Origin: Myxococcus guangdongensis | GTDB taxonomy: Bacteria; Myxococcota; Myxococcia; Myxococcales; Myxococcaceae | Direction of reading: 5' to 3' | Assembly (NCBI RefSeq): GCF_024198255.1 | Contig: NZ_JAJVKW010000006.1 | Coordinates: 1 to 64,000, forward strand | Length of the DNA stretch: 64,000 nt | In this document: positions 44,028 to 52,419 of the stretch, piece after piece | Layout: each line of letters starts with the position of its first letter | Position numbering within the stretch: position 1 is the first letter of the stretch | The notes under the pieces: generated by a model | Databases searched by the model: none | The model's input: the letters and a program-made list of their open reading frames with translations, nothing else | What the model was told of the DNA's origin: nothing | Translations under genes and position numbers: made by a program

Positions 44028-44294
44028 CTACATGCAGCGGTTTTCACAGACACCCAACAGGCAGAACCAACACGGGCCCACGCAGGTGGGGCGACAGGCC
44101 GCGTTGGAGTGCTCGCTGGTGGCGAGCGTCATGTCCGAGGGCGGCAGGCTCACCGTCTCCTCACAGGTCGTCTCGCTCGCGTCCTGGACGAGCGCGGCGG
44201 AGGTCTCCCCCGTGGACAGGGCGGCGAGCCCCACCACGAGCAGGGTGCACAGCAACATGAACAGGGACCGCTGGCGCTCGAGCTTCGCGAACAT
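44028..44294 (-). CDS. Small secreted cysteine-rich peptide (88 residues)
   Basis: It starts at ATG 44294 with a perfect AAGGAG ribosome site eight bases upstream. The N-terminus has a signal peptide (LFMLLCTLLVVGLAALSTGETSAA). The mature part is acidic and then ends in a compact Cys cluster (ACRPTCVGPCWFCLLGVCENRC: six Cys in 22 residues). Four of these Cys plus the earlier TTCEE could form disulfides or bind metal. It lies 89 bp upstream of the 1179-residue lipoprotein gene on the same strand. No family was recognised. A toxin-like, bacteriocin-like or structural peptide are all possible. Confidence 0.75.
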   Translation of the reverse strand: MFAKLERQRSLFMLLCTLLVVGLAALSTGETSAALVQDASETTCEETVSLPPSDMTLATSEHSNAACRPTCVGPCWFCLLGVCENRCM

Positions 44295-44440
44295 CCGTGT
44301 CTCCTTGGTGATGTCGGGATGAGGCCCCGTCAGTCTGTCATGAAGCGTACTTAATAAGGAAATCTAGCAATCGATGAGGCGAGGCGGGGCGGGGACGCAA
44401 GGCGTTGCCGCGGCACGTCGAGCGGCCTATGGAAGAGGTC

Positions 44441-44899
44441 ATGCGCTACTTCGACGACTTCCAACCCGGTGAGGCGAGTGAGGCCGGGCCCTATGTGGTC
44501 TCCCGCGAGGAGATCATCGCCTTCGCGAAGCAGTTCGACCCCCAGCCCTTCCACCTGAGTGACGAGGGTGGGCGTGAGGGCATCTTCGGTGGCCTCATCG
44601 CGAGCGGGTGGCACACCGCGTCCATCTGCCACAAGCTCGCGGTGGAGCACCTGTTGAGCAAGACGGCGAGCCTGGGCTCACCGGGGCTGGACGAGCTGCG
44701 CTGGCTCAAGCCCGTGCGTCCCGGTGACGCGCTCACCGCGCGCTTCGAGGTGCTCTCCACCACGCCGTCGCGCAGCAAGGCGGACCGAGGCGCCATCAAG
44801 TTCCGCTTCGAGGTGCGCAACCAGCATGGCGAGGTGGTGATGACGGAGGTCGCCAACGCGCTGTTCGCCCGCAGGCCCGAGGGGAGCGCGGCGAAGTAG
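44441..44899 (+). CDS. MaoC-like (R)-specific hydratase family protein
   Basis: The product has 152 residues. Hot-dog fold: RYFDDFQPGE at the start, EIIAFAKQFDPQPFHLSDE (hydratase 2 motif with the catalytic Asp and His), GIFGGLIASGWHTAS, then LDELRWLKPVRPGDALTARFEV. Such proteins hydrate enoyl-CoA in the R configuration or act in related acyl-CoA chemistry. ATG 44441 preceded by GAAGAGG is preferred over ATG 44429 and 44405. Substrate unknown. Confidence 0.9.
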   Translation: MRYFDDFQPGEASEAGPYVVSREEIIAFAKQFDPQPFHLSDEGGREGIFGGLIASGWHTASICHKLAVEHLLSKTASLGSPGLDELRWLKPVRPGDALTARFEVLSTTPSRSKADRGAIKFRFEVRNQHGEVVMTEVANALFARRPEGSAAK

Positions 44900-44904
44900 G
44901 GCTC

Positions 44905-44925
44905 CTCGGGGCGAGGTTTCCCGAG
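44905..44925. terminator. Hairpin after the MaoC-like gene
   Basis: CTCGGG (44905-44910) pairs with CCCGAG (44920-44925). An alternative fold pairs GGGCTC (44899-44904) with GAGCCC (44923-44928). The remaining 230 bp to the next stop codon hold nothing recognisable. Confidence 0.4.
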
Positions 44926-45159
44926 CCCGTGCGGCCGTCCTCTCGCGCATCAGGTCTCGCCTTGGAGCATCGCGAGCCGGGGCTCCGCACCCGGCCACCC
45001 GCTTGTCGTGCCCCGGGCAGGCCCCCGGGGCAATGAGACGCGAGCCTGGGGGCATCTCCTCGCGCGCCGGGTCGTGCCGAGGGCTCGCACCTCGGCGCGG
45101 CGCGCACCGGCCCCGGCGCGCGATGGAGGGAGACGGGCGACGCCCTTCGCGGGGGCCGG

Positions 45160-45975
45160 TCAGCGCTCCGCCATCAGCTTGTTGAGCACTGGATAGGAGA
45201 TGCCCGCCTCCGGCGCGGGAGCGGCGGCGCCGTCCCGCAGGAACTCCGTGGAGAGCGCGGCCACGCGGCCCAGGATGGACTGCGCCATGCCGGCGCCGGC
45301 GCTGACGCGGCGCACGCCGAGCGTGGCGAGCTCCGACGCGGCGGGCAACCCCGTCATCGCCATCAGGTTCACCGGCAGCCCCGCCTCCGACGTCACGACG
45401 CGAATCTCCGCGGGCGACTTCAAGCCCGGCACGAAGAGCCCGTCCGCGCCCGCCGCCTTGTAGCGACGCGCCCGCGACAGCGTCTCCTCCACGCGCTTGT
45501 CCGCGGGGCCGATGCCCTTCAGGAACACATCCGTGCGCGCGTTGATGAACAAGTCCAACCCACGCCCGGCCACCGCGCGCTTCACCGCTTCAATCTTCGC
45601 GCACAACAGGTCCGCACTCCCCGAGCCGTCCTCCAGGTTGATGCCCACGCCCCCCGCGTCGAGCACGCCGAGCGCCACCTCACCCACCACCTTCGGGTCG
45701 TCCGAGTAGCCGCCCTCCATGTCCACCGTCAGCGGCACCTTCACCACGCGTGCGATGGAGGCCACGGTGTCCAGCAGCCGGCTCACCGGCAGCGCGTCTC
45801 CGTCCGGATACCCCTGCGCCCACGCCACGCCCGCGCTCGTGGTGGCGAGCGCCTTGGCGCCCAGGCTCTCCATGACGCGCGCGCTGCCCGCGTCCCATGC
45901 GTTGACCAGCAACAACAGCCCCGCCTCGTGAAGCTGGCGGAAGGCTCGAATCGAATCAGGAGGCGCGACAGGCAT
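45160..45975 (-). CDS. Isocitrate lyase/PEP mutase superfamily enzyme
   Basis: The product has 271 residues. TIM-barrel features: FRQLHEAGLLLLVNAWDAGSARVMESLGAKALATTSAGVAWAQGYPDGD, VPLTVDMEGGYSD (metal Asp and Glu), GVGINLEDG and LFINARTDVFL. These fit the oxaloacetate decarboxylase / 2-methylisocitrate lyase-like branch of the superfamily. It lacks the KKCGH loop of true isocitrate lyases, so the reaction is not certain. It lies 44 bp downstream of ogt on the same strand. Confidence 0.88.
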   Translation of the reverse strand: MPVAPPDSIRAFRQLHEAGLLLLVNAWDAGSARVMESLGAKALATTSAGVAWAQGYPDGDALPVSRLLDTVASIARVVKVPLTVDMEGGYSDDPKVVGEVALGVLDAGGVGINLEDGSGSADLLCAKIEAVKRAVAGRGLDLFINARTDVFLKGIGPADKRVEETLSRARRYKAAGADGLFVPGLKSPAEIRVVTSEAGLPVNLMAMTGLPAASELATLGVRRVSAGAGMAQSILGRVAALSTEFLRDGAAAPAPEAGISYPVLNKLMAER

Positions 45976-46019
45976 GGGGTGGTCCTCGAGGGGTGTGGGG
46001 GCGTGGGCCCGCGTCGACG

Positions 46020-46556
46020 TCAGGACTTCAAAAGGGGCAGGGCCCTGGACTCGTGGCTGAGTAACCAGCGCTTGCGCTGGATGCCACCTCCATAACCCGT
46101 GAGCGAGCCATTGGCGCCCACCACGCGGTGACACGGCACGACGATGCCCACGGGGTTCGCGCCATTGGCCAGTCCCACCGCGCGCACGGCCGTGGGCCGG
46201 CCGATTCGCCGCGCGAGCTCCGAGTAGGAGACGGTGCTCCCACACGGAATCGAGCGCAGCGCGGCCCACACCTCGCGCTGGAAGTCGGTGCCCGCGGTCC
46301 TCACGGGCAGCGTGTCGATGACGTCGAGCTTGCCGGAAAAGTACGCGCGCATCGTGACGGTGAGCCCGCCCGGGTCGCGCGCCTCCTCCAGCGTGTAGCC
46401 CTTCTCGCCGTAGTGCAGGCGCAGCAACTGGAGCATGCGCGCCTCGTGCTCGGTCCAGTCCACGGCGCGCAGGTGGCCCTCGCGGTCCGCGATGATGACC
46501 AGCTCGCCGATGGGCGTGTCCGTCCTGTCGATGAGGAATCGAGTCGTCTCAGCCAT
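46020..46556 (-). CDS. ogt: Methylated-DNA--protein-cysteine methyltransferase (Ogt/MGMT)
   Basis: The product has 178 residues. The active-site motif PCHR is present with C142 (VGIVVPCHRVVGANGSLTGYGGG), together with FQREVWAALRSIPCGSTVSYSELA and the Asn hinge. It removes alkyl groups from O6-guanine and O4-thymine by suicidal transfer to the Cys. It overlaps the end of the Ada-AlkA fusion gene by eight bases, so the two alkylation-repair proteins are made together. Confidence 0.96.
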   Translation of the reverse strand: MAETTRFLIDRTDTPIGELVIIADREGHLRAVDWTEHEARMLQLLRLHYGEKGYTLEEARDPGGLTVTMRAYFSGKLDVIDTLPVRTAGTDFQREVWAALRSIPCGSTVSYSELARRIGRPTAVRAVGLANGANPVGIVVPCHRVVGANGSLTGYGGGIQRKRWLLSHESRALPLLKS

Positions 46557-48045
46557 GACGCACCTCCGGAAGTCGAGGCCGCGGTCCCGGGTCCGCGGCC
46601 CACAGGTGTTGCGCGGCGTAGGCCCGCCAGGGCCGCCAGGGCTCCGCGCGCCGCAGCAGCGCCTCGGGCGTGGGGCGCGCGCCTTCGTGCGTGGCCGCGC
46701 TCCTCAGGAGCGCCACGTCGCTCGCGGGGAACGCGTCCGTCTCGCGCAGCGCGCGCAGGGCGATGTACTGCGCGGTCCACTCGCCCACGCCGCGGATGGA
46801 GCGCAGCCGGGCGATGCCCTCCTCGACGGTGCCGAACGGCTGGAACAACAGCGGGTCCGCCAGCGCCGCCTCCGCCATGGCCTTGAGGGTCGCCTTGCGC
46901 GCGGATGGCATGCCCAGCGTGCTCAAGTCCGCACGGGCCACGCTCTCCGGTGACGGGAACACCCGCGTCAGCCCCGAGGGCAGGCCCTCCACGGACGCCT
47001 CGGCGCACAGCGCCACCAGTCGCCCCGCGAGCCCGCGCGCCGCCGTCACCGTCACCTGCTGGCCGAGGATGGCGCGCACCGCCAGCTCGAACCCGTCCCA
47101 GGCGCCCGGGGCCCGCAGGCCGGGCCTCTGCGCCACGAGGCTCGCGAGGAACGGGTCCTTCGACAGGTGCTCGCCAATCGCCTCGATGTCCGCGCCCACG
47201 TCGAACACGCGGCGCACCCGCGCGACGATGGCCGGCAGCGCCTGCACCCGCGCGAAGCGGATGCGCACCACCAGGTTGTTGCGCCCCGGCTCGTGCGACA
47301 CCTCCACCGTGCCCACGGCGCCGTCCTGGGACACGGTGCGCTGGTAGCTCGCGCCATGCACGCGCTCCACGCCCTCGATGGCGCGCGCGGAGAGATAGGC
47401 GAGCATCGCGGCCCAGTCGTACGGAGGCCGGTAGCGCAGCCGCAGCGTCACCCCCGCGTCCGCGGGCTCCTCGGTCATGCTCTTGCGGCGCAGCGCGCCC
47501 GGCGGCCGCTGGTAGAGCGCCTGGAAGGTCTCGTTGAAGCGGCGGATGCTTCCGAAGCCCGAGGCCAGCGCCACCTGCGACAGCGGCATCCCGGTCTCCT
47601 GGATGAGCTGCTTGGCGAAGAGCACGCGCCGCGTCTGCGCCACGGCCACCGGCGTCGCGCCCAGGTGCTGCTTGAACAGGCGGCGCAGCTGCCGGTCGCC
47701 CACGCCCAGCCGCTCGGCGAGCGCGTCCACGCCCGCCTCGCCTCCGTCCAGCGCGCCCTCCGCGATGAGCGCGAGCGCGCGCGACACGGTGTTGGACGTG
47801 CCCCGCCACGAGGCCAGGTCTGGCGCCGTCTCCGGGCGGCAGCGCAGGCACGGCCGGAAGCCCTCCTCCTGCGCGGCGGCGGCCGACGCGTGGAAGCGGC
47901 AGTTCTCCTGCTTCGGCGTGCGAGCAGGGCAGACGGGGCGGCAGTAGATGCCGGTGGACGTCACCCCGACGAAGAGTCGGCCGTCGAAGCGGGCATCCCG
48001 CGACTGGAGCGCGCGGTAGCAAGCGTCTGTGTCGAGCAGGTCCAT
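46549..48045 (-). CDS. Ada N-domain / AraC HTH / AlkA DNA glycosylase fusion
   Basis: The product has 498 residues. The Ada zinc domain has C35, C39, C66 and C69 (IYCRPVC, CLRC), spaced as in E. coli Ada; one Cys accepts methyl groups from phosphotriesters and turns the protein into an activator. An AraC helix-turn-helix follows (about 90-185: VDALAERLGVGDRQLRRLFKQH..., SQVALASGFGSIRRFNETF). Residues about 200-480 are AlkA: VRAILGQQVTVTAARGLAGRLV, the HhH SIRGVGEWTAQYIALRAL and catalytic Asp in FPASDVALLRSA. ATG 48045 is used; ATG 48096 is an alternative. The gene probably senses methylation damage and controls its own operon. Confidence 0.95.
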   Translation of the reverse strand: MDLLDTDACYRALQSRDARFDGRLFVGVTSTGIYCRPVCPARTPKQENCRFHASAAAAQEEGFRPCLRCRPETAPDLASWRGTSNTVSRALALIAEGALDGGEAGVDALAERLGVGDRQLRRLFKQHLGATPVAVAQTRRVLFAKQLIQETGMPLSQVALASGFGSIRRFNETFQALYQRPPGALRRKSMTEEPADAGVTLRLRYRPPYDWAAMLAYLSARAIEGVERVHGASYQRTVSQDGAVGTVEVSHEPGRNNLVVRIRFARVQALPAIVARVRRVFDVGADIEAIGEHLSKDPFLASLVAQRPGLRAPGAWDGFELAVRAILGQQVTVTAARGLAGRLVALCAEASVEGLPSGLTRVFPSPESVARADLSTLGMPSARKATLKAMAEAALADPLLFQPFGTVEEGIARLRSIRGVGEWTAQYIALRALRETDAFPASDVALLRSAATHEGARPTPEALLRRAEPWRPWRAYAAQHLWAADPGPRPRLPEVRHG

Positions 48046-48188
48046 GCCCTGGACAGTGTCACCCGAGCGCCCCGCACGCTCGCGGTTTTCGGACATGAAT
48101 GGCCCGACCCGCCGCTGCCTTTCCTGGCGGACACCGCCCGGCTACGCTCACGCGGTCAGCCCTGTCACGGGCCTTGGGGGAGCACGAG

Positions 48189-49535
48189 ATGATCATCGTC
48201 TACCAGTCGCTGGAATCCACCGGAAAGAAGGAGGACTCCCTGGGGACGGCGCTCATGGGCAACTCGTTCAAGCACGGGACCCAGTCCCACGCGGAGGACA
48301 TCTACACCCTCGACGACGACCGGAAGCTGACCTACCAGACGCCGGTCTACGACCTGGTCGCGAAGAAGATGACCTTCCCCTCGTCGACGATTGAGTTCGC
48401 GACCCAGAACGAGTCGAAGAAGCTCTCGGCCCGCTACGACAAGGAGCGAGGCGAGCCCGGCGAGGGCAAGGCGCTGCTCTTGAGCTTCATGAAGGGCGTC
48501 ATCGACACCATCACCAAGAGCGTGATGAACCGGACGCGCTCCAAGGGCGAGCTCCCCAGCGTGCGCCTGCCGGACATCATCGTGTTGGGCGAGGCCTTCA
48601 CGACAGACCTGCTCCAGGACCTGGGGGTGAGCTCCGTGGGGGGCTATCGGGTCGTCACGGGGATGAACCCCACGGGGGACTCACGCCACCGCTTCACCGT
48701 CCTCTTGCGCGAGGACCTGAACCTCCGAGACAGCGACATCGAGCTGTTCCCGTACACGCTCACCTCCGACGACAACAAGGACGAGCAGGCCCGCTGCGTC
48801 ATCCTGAGGGTCATGGGCTGGCTGATGGCGTTCGTGCACACGCCCAACGCCATCTGCAAGGACAGCACGCGGGTCATCAAGTATCTGGCGAACAACGCCA
48901 GGAACGTCACCACGAAGGAGAAGCTCGACCTGGTGATGGGCGACACCAACCAGCCGAAGAGCGACTTCGTCCCGAGCACCCTGAAGAATCAGCTCGGCGG
49001 TGGGGACTGGGTGTCGAGCGTGCTCGACGACCAGCAGGAACTCGTCGGCTTCGGCGGGCACAACGTGTTCAGCATCTCGGGCACGAACAGCACCTTCAAG
49101 ACGCACTTCGACATCGCGTGCACGCCGCACATGACGGCGGTGGTTCGCGACGGGAAGGTGTTCGGGTTCGACGAGAACGACTCCACCGCCAACCCGGCGT
49201 TCGTCTTCCACGGGCTGACGGACAAGTTCCTCGCCCTGGACGGAAAGGCCTACGCCTACAGCGACCACAACGGCGTCATCGTCGAGGTGCTCCGCCAGAA
49301 GTCGGTCCACGCCCAGCGCGAGAAGAAGCGGAAGGAAGAGCGCTGCTCGGACTGCCGCCGCCCGCTGACGGCGCTGGACCAGCTCGCCGGCAGGCACCTG
49401 ACGTGTCGCTACGCGCCCCTGGCCCTCCGGTGGACTCCGCTCGAAGACGAGGGCGACGATGACGACCTGCCCGAGCGTCAGTTCAAGAAGCGCAAGCTCA
49501 ACACGTCCTCCGGGGACGGAACCGGGGCCAGCTAG
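48189..49535 (+). CDS. Unassigned protein with endonuclease/exonuclease/phosphatase (DNase I-like) fold motifs
   Basis: The product has 448 residues from ATG 48189 (MIIVYQSLES). No named family was recognised, but the metal and catalytic motifs of the EEP superfamily appear in order: PDIIVLGE (E135), the His in FVHTPN (H217), GDTN (251-254) and YSDHNGVIVEV (SDH 358-360). Residues 84-125 are charged and the insert before GDTN differs from usual EEP proteins. The C-terminus has CSDC...C (386-406), which may bind zinc, then an acidic run (EDEGDDDDLPE) and a basic QFKKRKL. No signal peptide. It has no operon partner; a bidirectional terminator follows. Confidence 0.7.
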   Translation: MIIVYQSLESTGKKEDSLGTALMGNSFKHGTQSHAEDIYTLDDDRKLTYQTPVYDLVAKKMTFPSSTIEFATQNESKKLSARYDKERGEPGEGKALLLSFMKGVIDTITKSVMNRTRSKGELPSVRLPDIIVLGEAFTTDLLQDLGVSSVGGYRVVTGMNPTGDSRHRFTVLLREDLNLRDSDIELFPYTLTSDDNKDEQARCVILRVMGWLMAFVHTPNAICKDSTRVIKYLANNARNVTTKEKLDLVMGDTNQPKSDFVPSTLKNQLGGGDWVSSVLDDQQELVGFGGHNVFSISGTNSTFKTHFDIACTPHMTAVVRDGKVFGFDENDSTANPAFVFHGLTDKFLALDGKAYAYSDHNGVIVEVLRQKSVHAQREKKRKEERCSDCRRPLTALDQLAGRHLTCRYAPLALRWTPLEDEGDDDDLPERQFKKRKLNTSSGDGTGAS

Positions 49536-49560
49536 CGCGCACGGGCCCCGCGAGCACGAA

Positions 49561-49591
49561 GGGCCTCCCACCGACGAACGGTGAGAGGCCC
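49561..49591. terminator. Bidirectional terminator
   Basis: GGGCCTC-C-CACCG (49561-49573) pairs with CGGTG-A-GAGGCCC (49579-49591) with one mismatch around ACGAA, between the EEP-like gene and the convergent cystathionine beta-synthase gene. Confidence 0.65.
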
Positions 49592-49627
49592 TCCGTGTGA
49601 ACGACGTCGGTGCCCGGAGGCGCGGCG

Positions 49628-50995
49628 TCAGGCCGCGGTGCGGTGCAGGAAGTCGATGAGGTCGATCTTCGTGACGATGGCGACCACCTTCTCGCCATCC
49701 TTCACGACGGCCACGTTGTCCTGCGCGAAGACCTCGCGCAGCCGCGCGATGCTCGTGTCCAGCGACAGCGCGCCCTGCAGCGGCGCGACGATGGCGTCGA
49801 TGCTGTCGGCGAACTTCACCTTCCCGGCGACCAGCGCGTTGAGCAAGTCGTACTCGTGCACCATGCCCACCGCGCGGCCGTCCTCGGTGACGACCGGCAT
49901 CTGGCTGATGCCATGGCCGCGCATCGTCTCCACGACCTGGTCCACCCGGTCGCCCTTGCGCGCCGTCTTCACGTCGCGCTGCTTGCTGCCCAGGATGTCG
50001 CGCACGGTGCCCGTGCCCTTGTCCTCGGCGAAGCCGTTGTCGCGCATCCACTCGTCCGAGTGGAACTTGCTGATGTAGCTGCTGCCGGAGTCGGGCAGCA
50101 CCACGACGATGGTCTTCCCCTTGCCCACTTCCTTCGCCAGCTGCACGGCCACGTGCACCGCGGCGCCGGAGGAGCCACCCGCGAAGATGCCCTCCTCGCG
50201 CGCGAGCCGGCGGGCGGCGGCGAAGCACTGGCGGTCATCGACCTGGCGCACGTCGTCCACGACCTTGAAGTCCATGGCGCCGCACAGCATGTCCTCGCCG
50301 ATGCCTTCCACCTTGTAGACGTGCGGCTCGGTCAGCTTGCCCGTCTTGAAGTAGCCCTCGTAGACGGAGCCCTCGGGGTCCACGCCCACGTTCTTCAGGC
50401 CCGGAATCTTCTCCTTGAGGAACTTGCCCGCGCCGCTCATCGTCCCGCCGGTGCCCAGGCCGGAGACGAAGTAGTCCACCTTGCCGCCCGTCTGCTCGAG
50501 GATCTCCGGGCCGGTGAGGGAGTAGTGCGCCTCGATGTTGTCGGGGTTGTGGTACTGGTTCAGCATGAACGCGCCCGGCGTCTCGCGGTGCAGGCGCTTG
50601 GCGGTCTCGTAATAGCTGCGCGGGTCCTCGGCCGGCACGTTCGTCGGCGTCACCACCACCTGCGCGCCCAGCGCCTTCAGGCGGTTGATCTTCTCCAGGG
50701 ACATCTTGTCCGGCATGGTGAAGATGCACTTGTAGCCCTTCACCGCCGCCGCCAGCGCCACGCCCATGCCGGTGTTGCCGGACGTGTTCTCCACGATGGT
50801 GCCGCCGGGCTTGAGCTTCCCCTCCCGCTCGGCCTTCTCGATGATGTACAGCGCCATGCGGTCCTTGATGGACGCGCCGGGGTTCATGAACTCGCACTTG
50901 ACGAGCACCGTCGCGTCGTTGGGACCGACGAGCTTGTTGAGTTTGACGAGCGGCGTGTTGCCAATCGCGCTGAGGATGTTGTCGTGGATGTCCAT
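49628..50995 (-). CDS. Cystathionine beta-synthase (PLP enzyme with two CBS domains)
   Basis: The product has 455 residues. The catalytic domain (1-320) carries PLP lysine K44 (NPGASIKDRMAL), NTSGNTGMG for the PLP phosphate and GLGTGGT. Residues about 335-455 hold two CBS domains (VDQVVETMRGHGISQMPVV, ALSLDTSIARLREVF...VAVVKDGEKVVAIVTKIDLIDFL), which in eukaryotic CBS bind S-adenosylmethionine. The layout fits cystathionine beta-synthase better than cysteine synthase, but O-acetylserine activity is possible. ATG 50995 is used, although a GTG sits directly before it. A putative -10 (TATAAG) lies 41 bases upstream. Confidence 0.93.
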   Translation of the reverse strand: MDIHDNILSAIGNTPLVKLNKLVGPNDATVLVKCEFMNPGASIKDRMALYIIEKAEREGKLKPGGTIVENTSGNTGMGVALAAAVKGYKCIFTMPDKMSLEKINRLKALGAQVVVTPTNVPAEDPRSYYETAKRLHRETPGAFMLNQYHNPDNIEAHYSLTGPEILEQTGGKVDYFVSGLGTGGTMSGAGKFLKEKIPGLKNVGVDPEGSVYEGYFKTGKLTEPHVYKVEGIGEDMLCGAMDFKVVDDVRQVDDRQCFAAARRLAREEGIFAGGSSGAAVHVAVQLAKEVGKGKTIVVVLPDSGSSYISKFHSDEWMRDNGFAEDKGTGTVRDILGSKQRDVKTARKGDRVDQVVETMRGHGISQMPVVTEDGRAVGMVHEYDLLNALVAGKVKFADSIDAIVAPLQGALSLDTSIARLREVFAQDNVAVVKDGEKVVAIVTKIDLIDFLHRTAA

Positions 50996-51030
50996 CACGG
51001 CTTCCAGAAAAAAGGGGGTTCGCGGCGCGT

Positions 51031-51059
51031 CTTATATGCCGCCCGCGCGGCCCGGTCGA
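51031..51059 (-). promoter_or_regulatory. Candidate promoter of the cystathionine beta-synthase gene
   Basis: On the minus strand, TCGACC (51059-51054), a 17-base spacer and TATAAG (51036-51031) form a vegetative-type promoter, with a good -10 and a moderate -35. The leader before the start codon is about 30 bases. Confidence 0.45.
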
Positions 51060-51350
51060 CAGCGGGAGACCATCTCCCCCGTCGGGGAGCAACAGTGTGC
51101 TCCCCGGGGGCCTTCCCCGCTGTGCTCATCCCACTGTCCCCGGGGGTAGGGCGCTGTCGGGGCCTGCTCTGTCTGGGGGCGACCGGCCTCGCGACGCGGC
51201 GCGACGGACACGGGCAGGCCCGTCGCGTACGTGACAGGCCGGGCGGCCAGGGGGCATCCGCCGTGTCCGGCCTTTGACGCGGAAAGTCGCCCCTCCCATA
51301 CTCGCGGGCCATCTTCTTCTCGAAGATCCCCATTGGAGAACCCCGTCGAT

Positions 51351-52391
51351 ATGGAACTCGAGGCCGCCCTGCGCGACCAGGTGGGACAGGCCATTGGCCG
51401 TCCCGTACCCCAGGCTCCCATCAAGAAGCTGAAGGGAGACGCGAGCAACCGCTCGTACTACCGCGTCGGCGCCCCCCCGGAGAGCTGGGTGGTGATGGAG
51501 ATGCCGCTGGACGCGAAGAAGAAGAGCGAGGAGGCCACCAAGGGTGAGCCGCCCAAGGAGCTGCCCTTCGTCAACGTGCACCGCTACCTGGAGAAGCTGG
51601 GCGTGCGCGTGCCGCGAATCCTGCGCTACGACGAGCCGGCGGGGATGATGGTGCTCGAGGACCTGAGCGACATCACCTTCGAGTCCGCGCTGGAGGGCGG
51701 CAAGCACCGCGAGGCGCTCTACACCCGCGCGGTGGACCTGCTGGCGAAGCTGCGCGCCCAGGCGGAGAAGCACCAGGACCCGGACTGCCTGGCCTTCACG
51801 CGCGCGTTCGACGAGGACCTGTACGACTGGGAGCTGCACCACTTCCGCGAGTGGGGCCTGGAGGCGTGGAGCGGCAAGCAGCCCACGGCCGACGAGCGCG
51901 CCGAACTGGACGCCATCTTCCGCGACATCGCCAAGCAGCTGGCCGCCGCGCCCCGAGGCTTCACGCACCGCGACTACCAGAGCCGCAACATCATGGTGAA
52001 GGAGGGCGAGCTGGTGGTCATCGACTTCCAGGACGCGCTCCAGGGCCCGCGCCAGTACGACCTGGTGGCGCTGCTGCGCGACAGCTACGTGGAGCTGGAC
52101 CGCGCGTTCGTGGATTCGATGCTGGACCGCTACATCGCCACGTTCCAGCAGGAGACGGGCGAGCGCATCGACCCGGTGGCGTTCAAGGCGTTCTTCGATT
52201 TGCTCACCGTGCAGCGCAAGCTGAAGGACGCGGGGCGCTTCGAGTTCATCAACCGCGTGAAGGGCAACCCGGGCTTCCTGGTGTCCATCCCGGCGTCGCT
52301 GCGCTACGTGCGCGAGGCGCTGCGGCACCGTCCTGAGCTCGCGAGGCTGCAGGCGCTGGTGGCGAAGTACGTCCCGGAGCTGGCCGCCTGA
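51351..52391 (+). CDS. amgK: N-acetylmuramate/N-acetylglucosamine anomeric kinase (AmgK), APH fold
   Basis: The product has 346 residues. Aminoglycoside-phosphotransferase fold: PIKKLKGDASNRSYYRV (P-loop-like), VVMEMPLD (Lys/Met strand), catalytic loop GFTHRDYQSRNIMV and VIDFQDALQGPRQYDLVALL (metal DFQD). The GDASNRxYxR start and DFQDA motif are typical of AmgK, which phosphorylates MurNAc and GlcNAc at C1 in peptidoglycan recycling. A MurU-type nucleotidyltransferase follows 28 bp later, the known AmgK-MurU pairing that bypasses the fosfomycin-sensitive MurA step. Confidence 0.9.
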   Translation: MELEAALRDQVGQAIGRPVPQAPIKKLKGDASNRSYYRVGAPPESWVVMEMPLDAKKKSEEATKGEPPKELPFVNVHRYLEKLGVRVPRILRYDEPAGMMVLEDLSDITFESALEGGKHREALYTRAVDLLAKLRAQAEKHQDPDCLAFTRAFDEDLYDWELHHFREWGLEAWSGKQPTADERAELDAIFRDIAKQLAAAPRGFTHRDYQSRNIMVKEGELVVIDFQDALQGPRQYDLVALLRDSYVELDRAFVDSMLDRYIATFQQETGERIDPVAFKAFFDLLTVQRKLKDAGRFEFINRVKGNPGFLVSIPASLRYVREALRHRPELARLQALVAKYVPELAA

Positions 52392-52419
52392 GTCGGGCAC
52401 CGAGGGAGGGGAGGCGACG

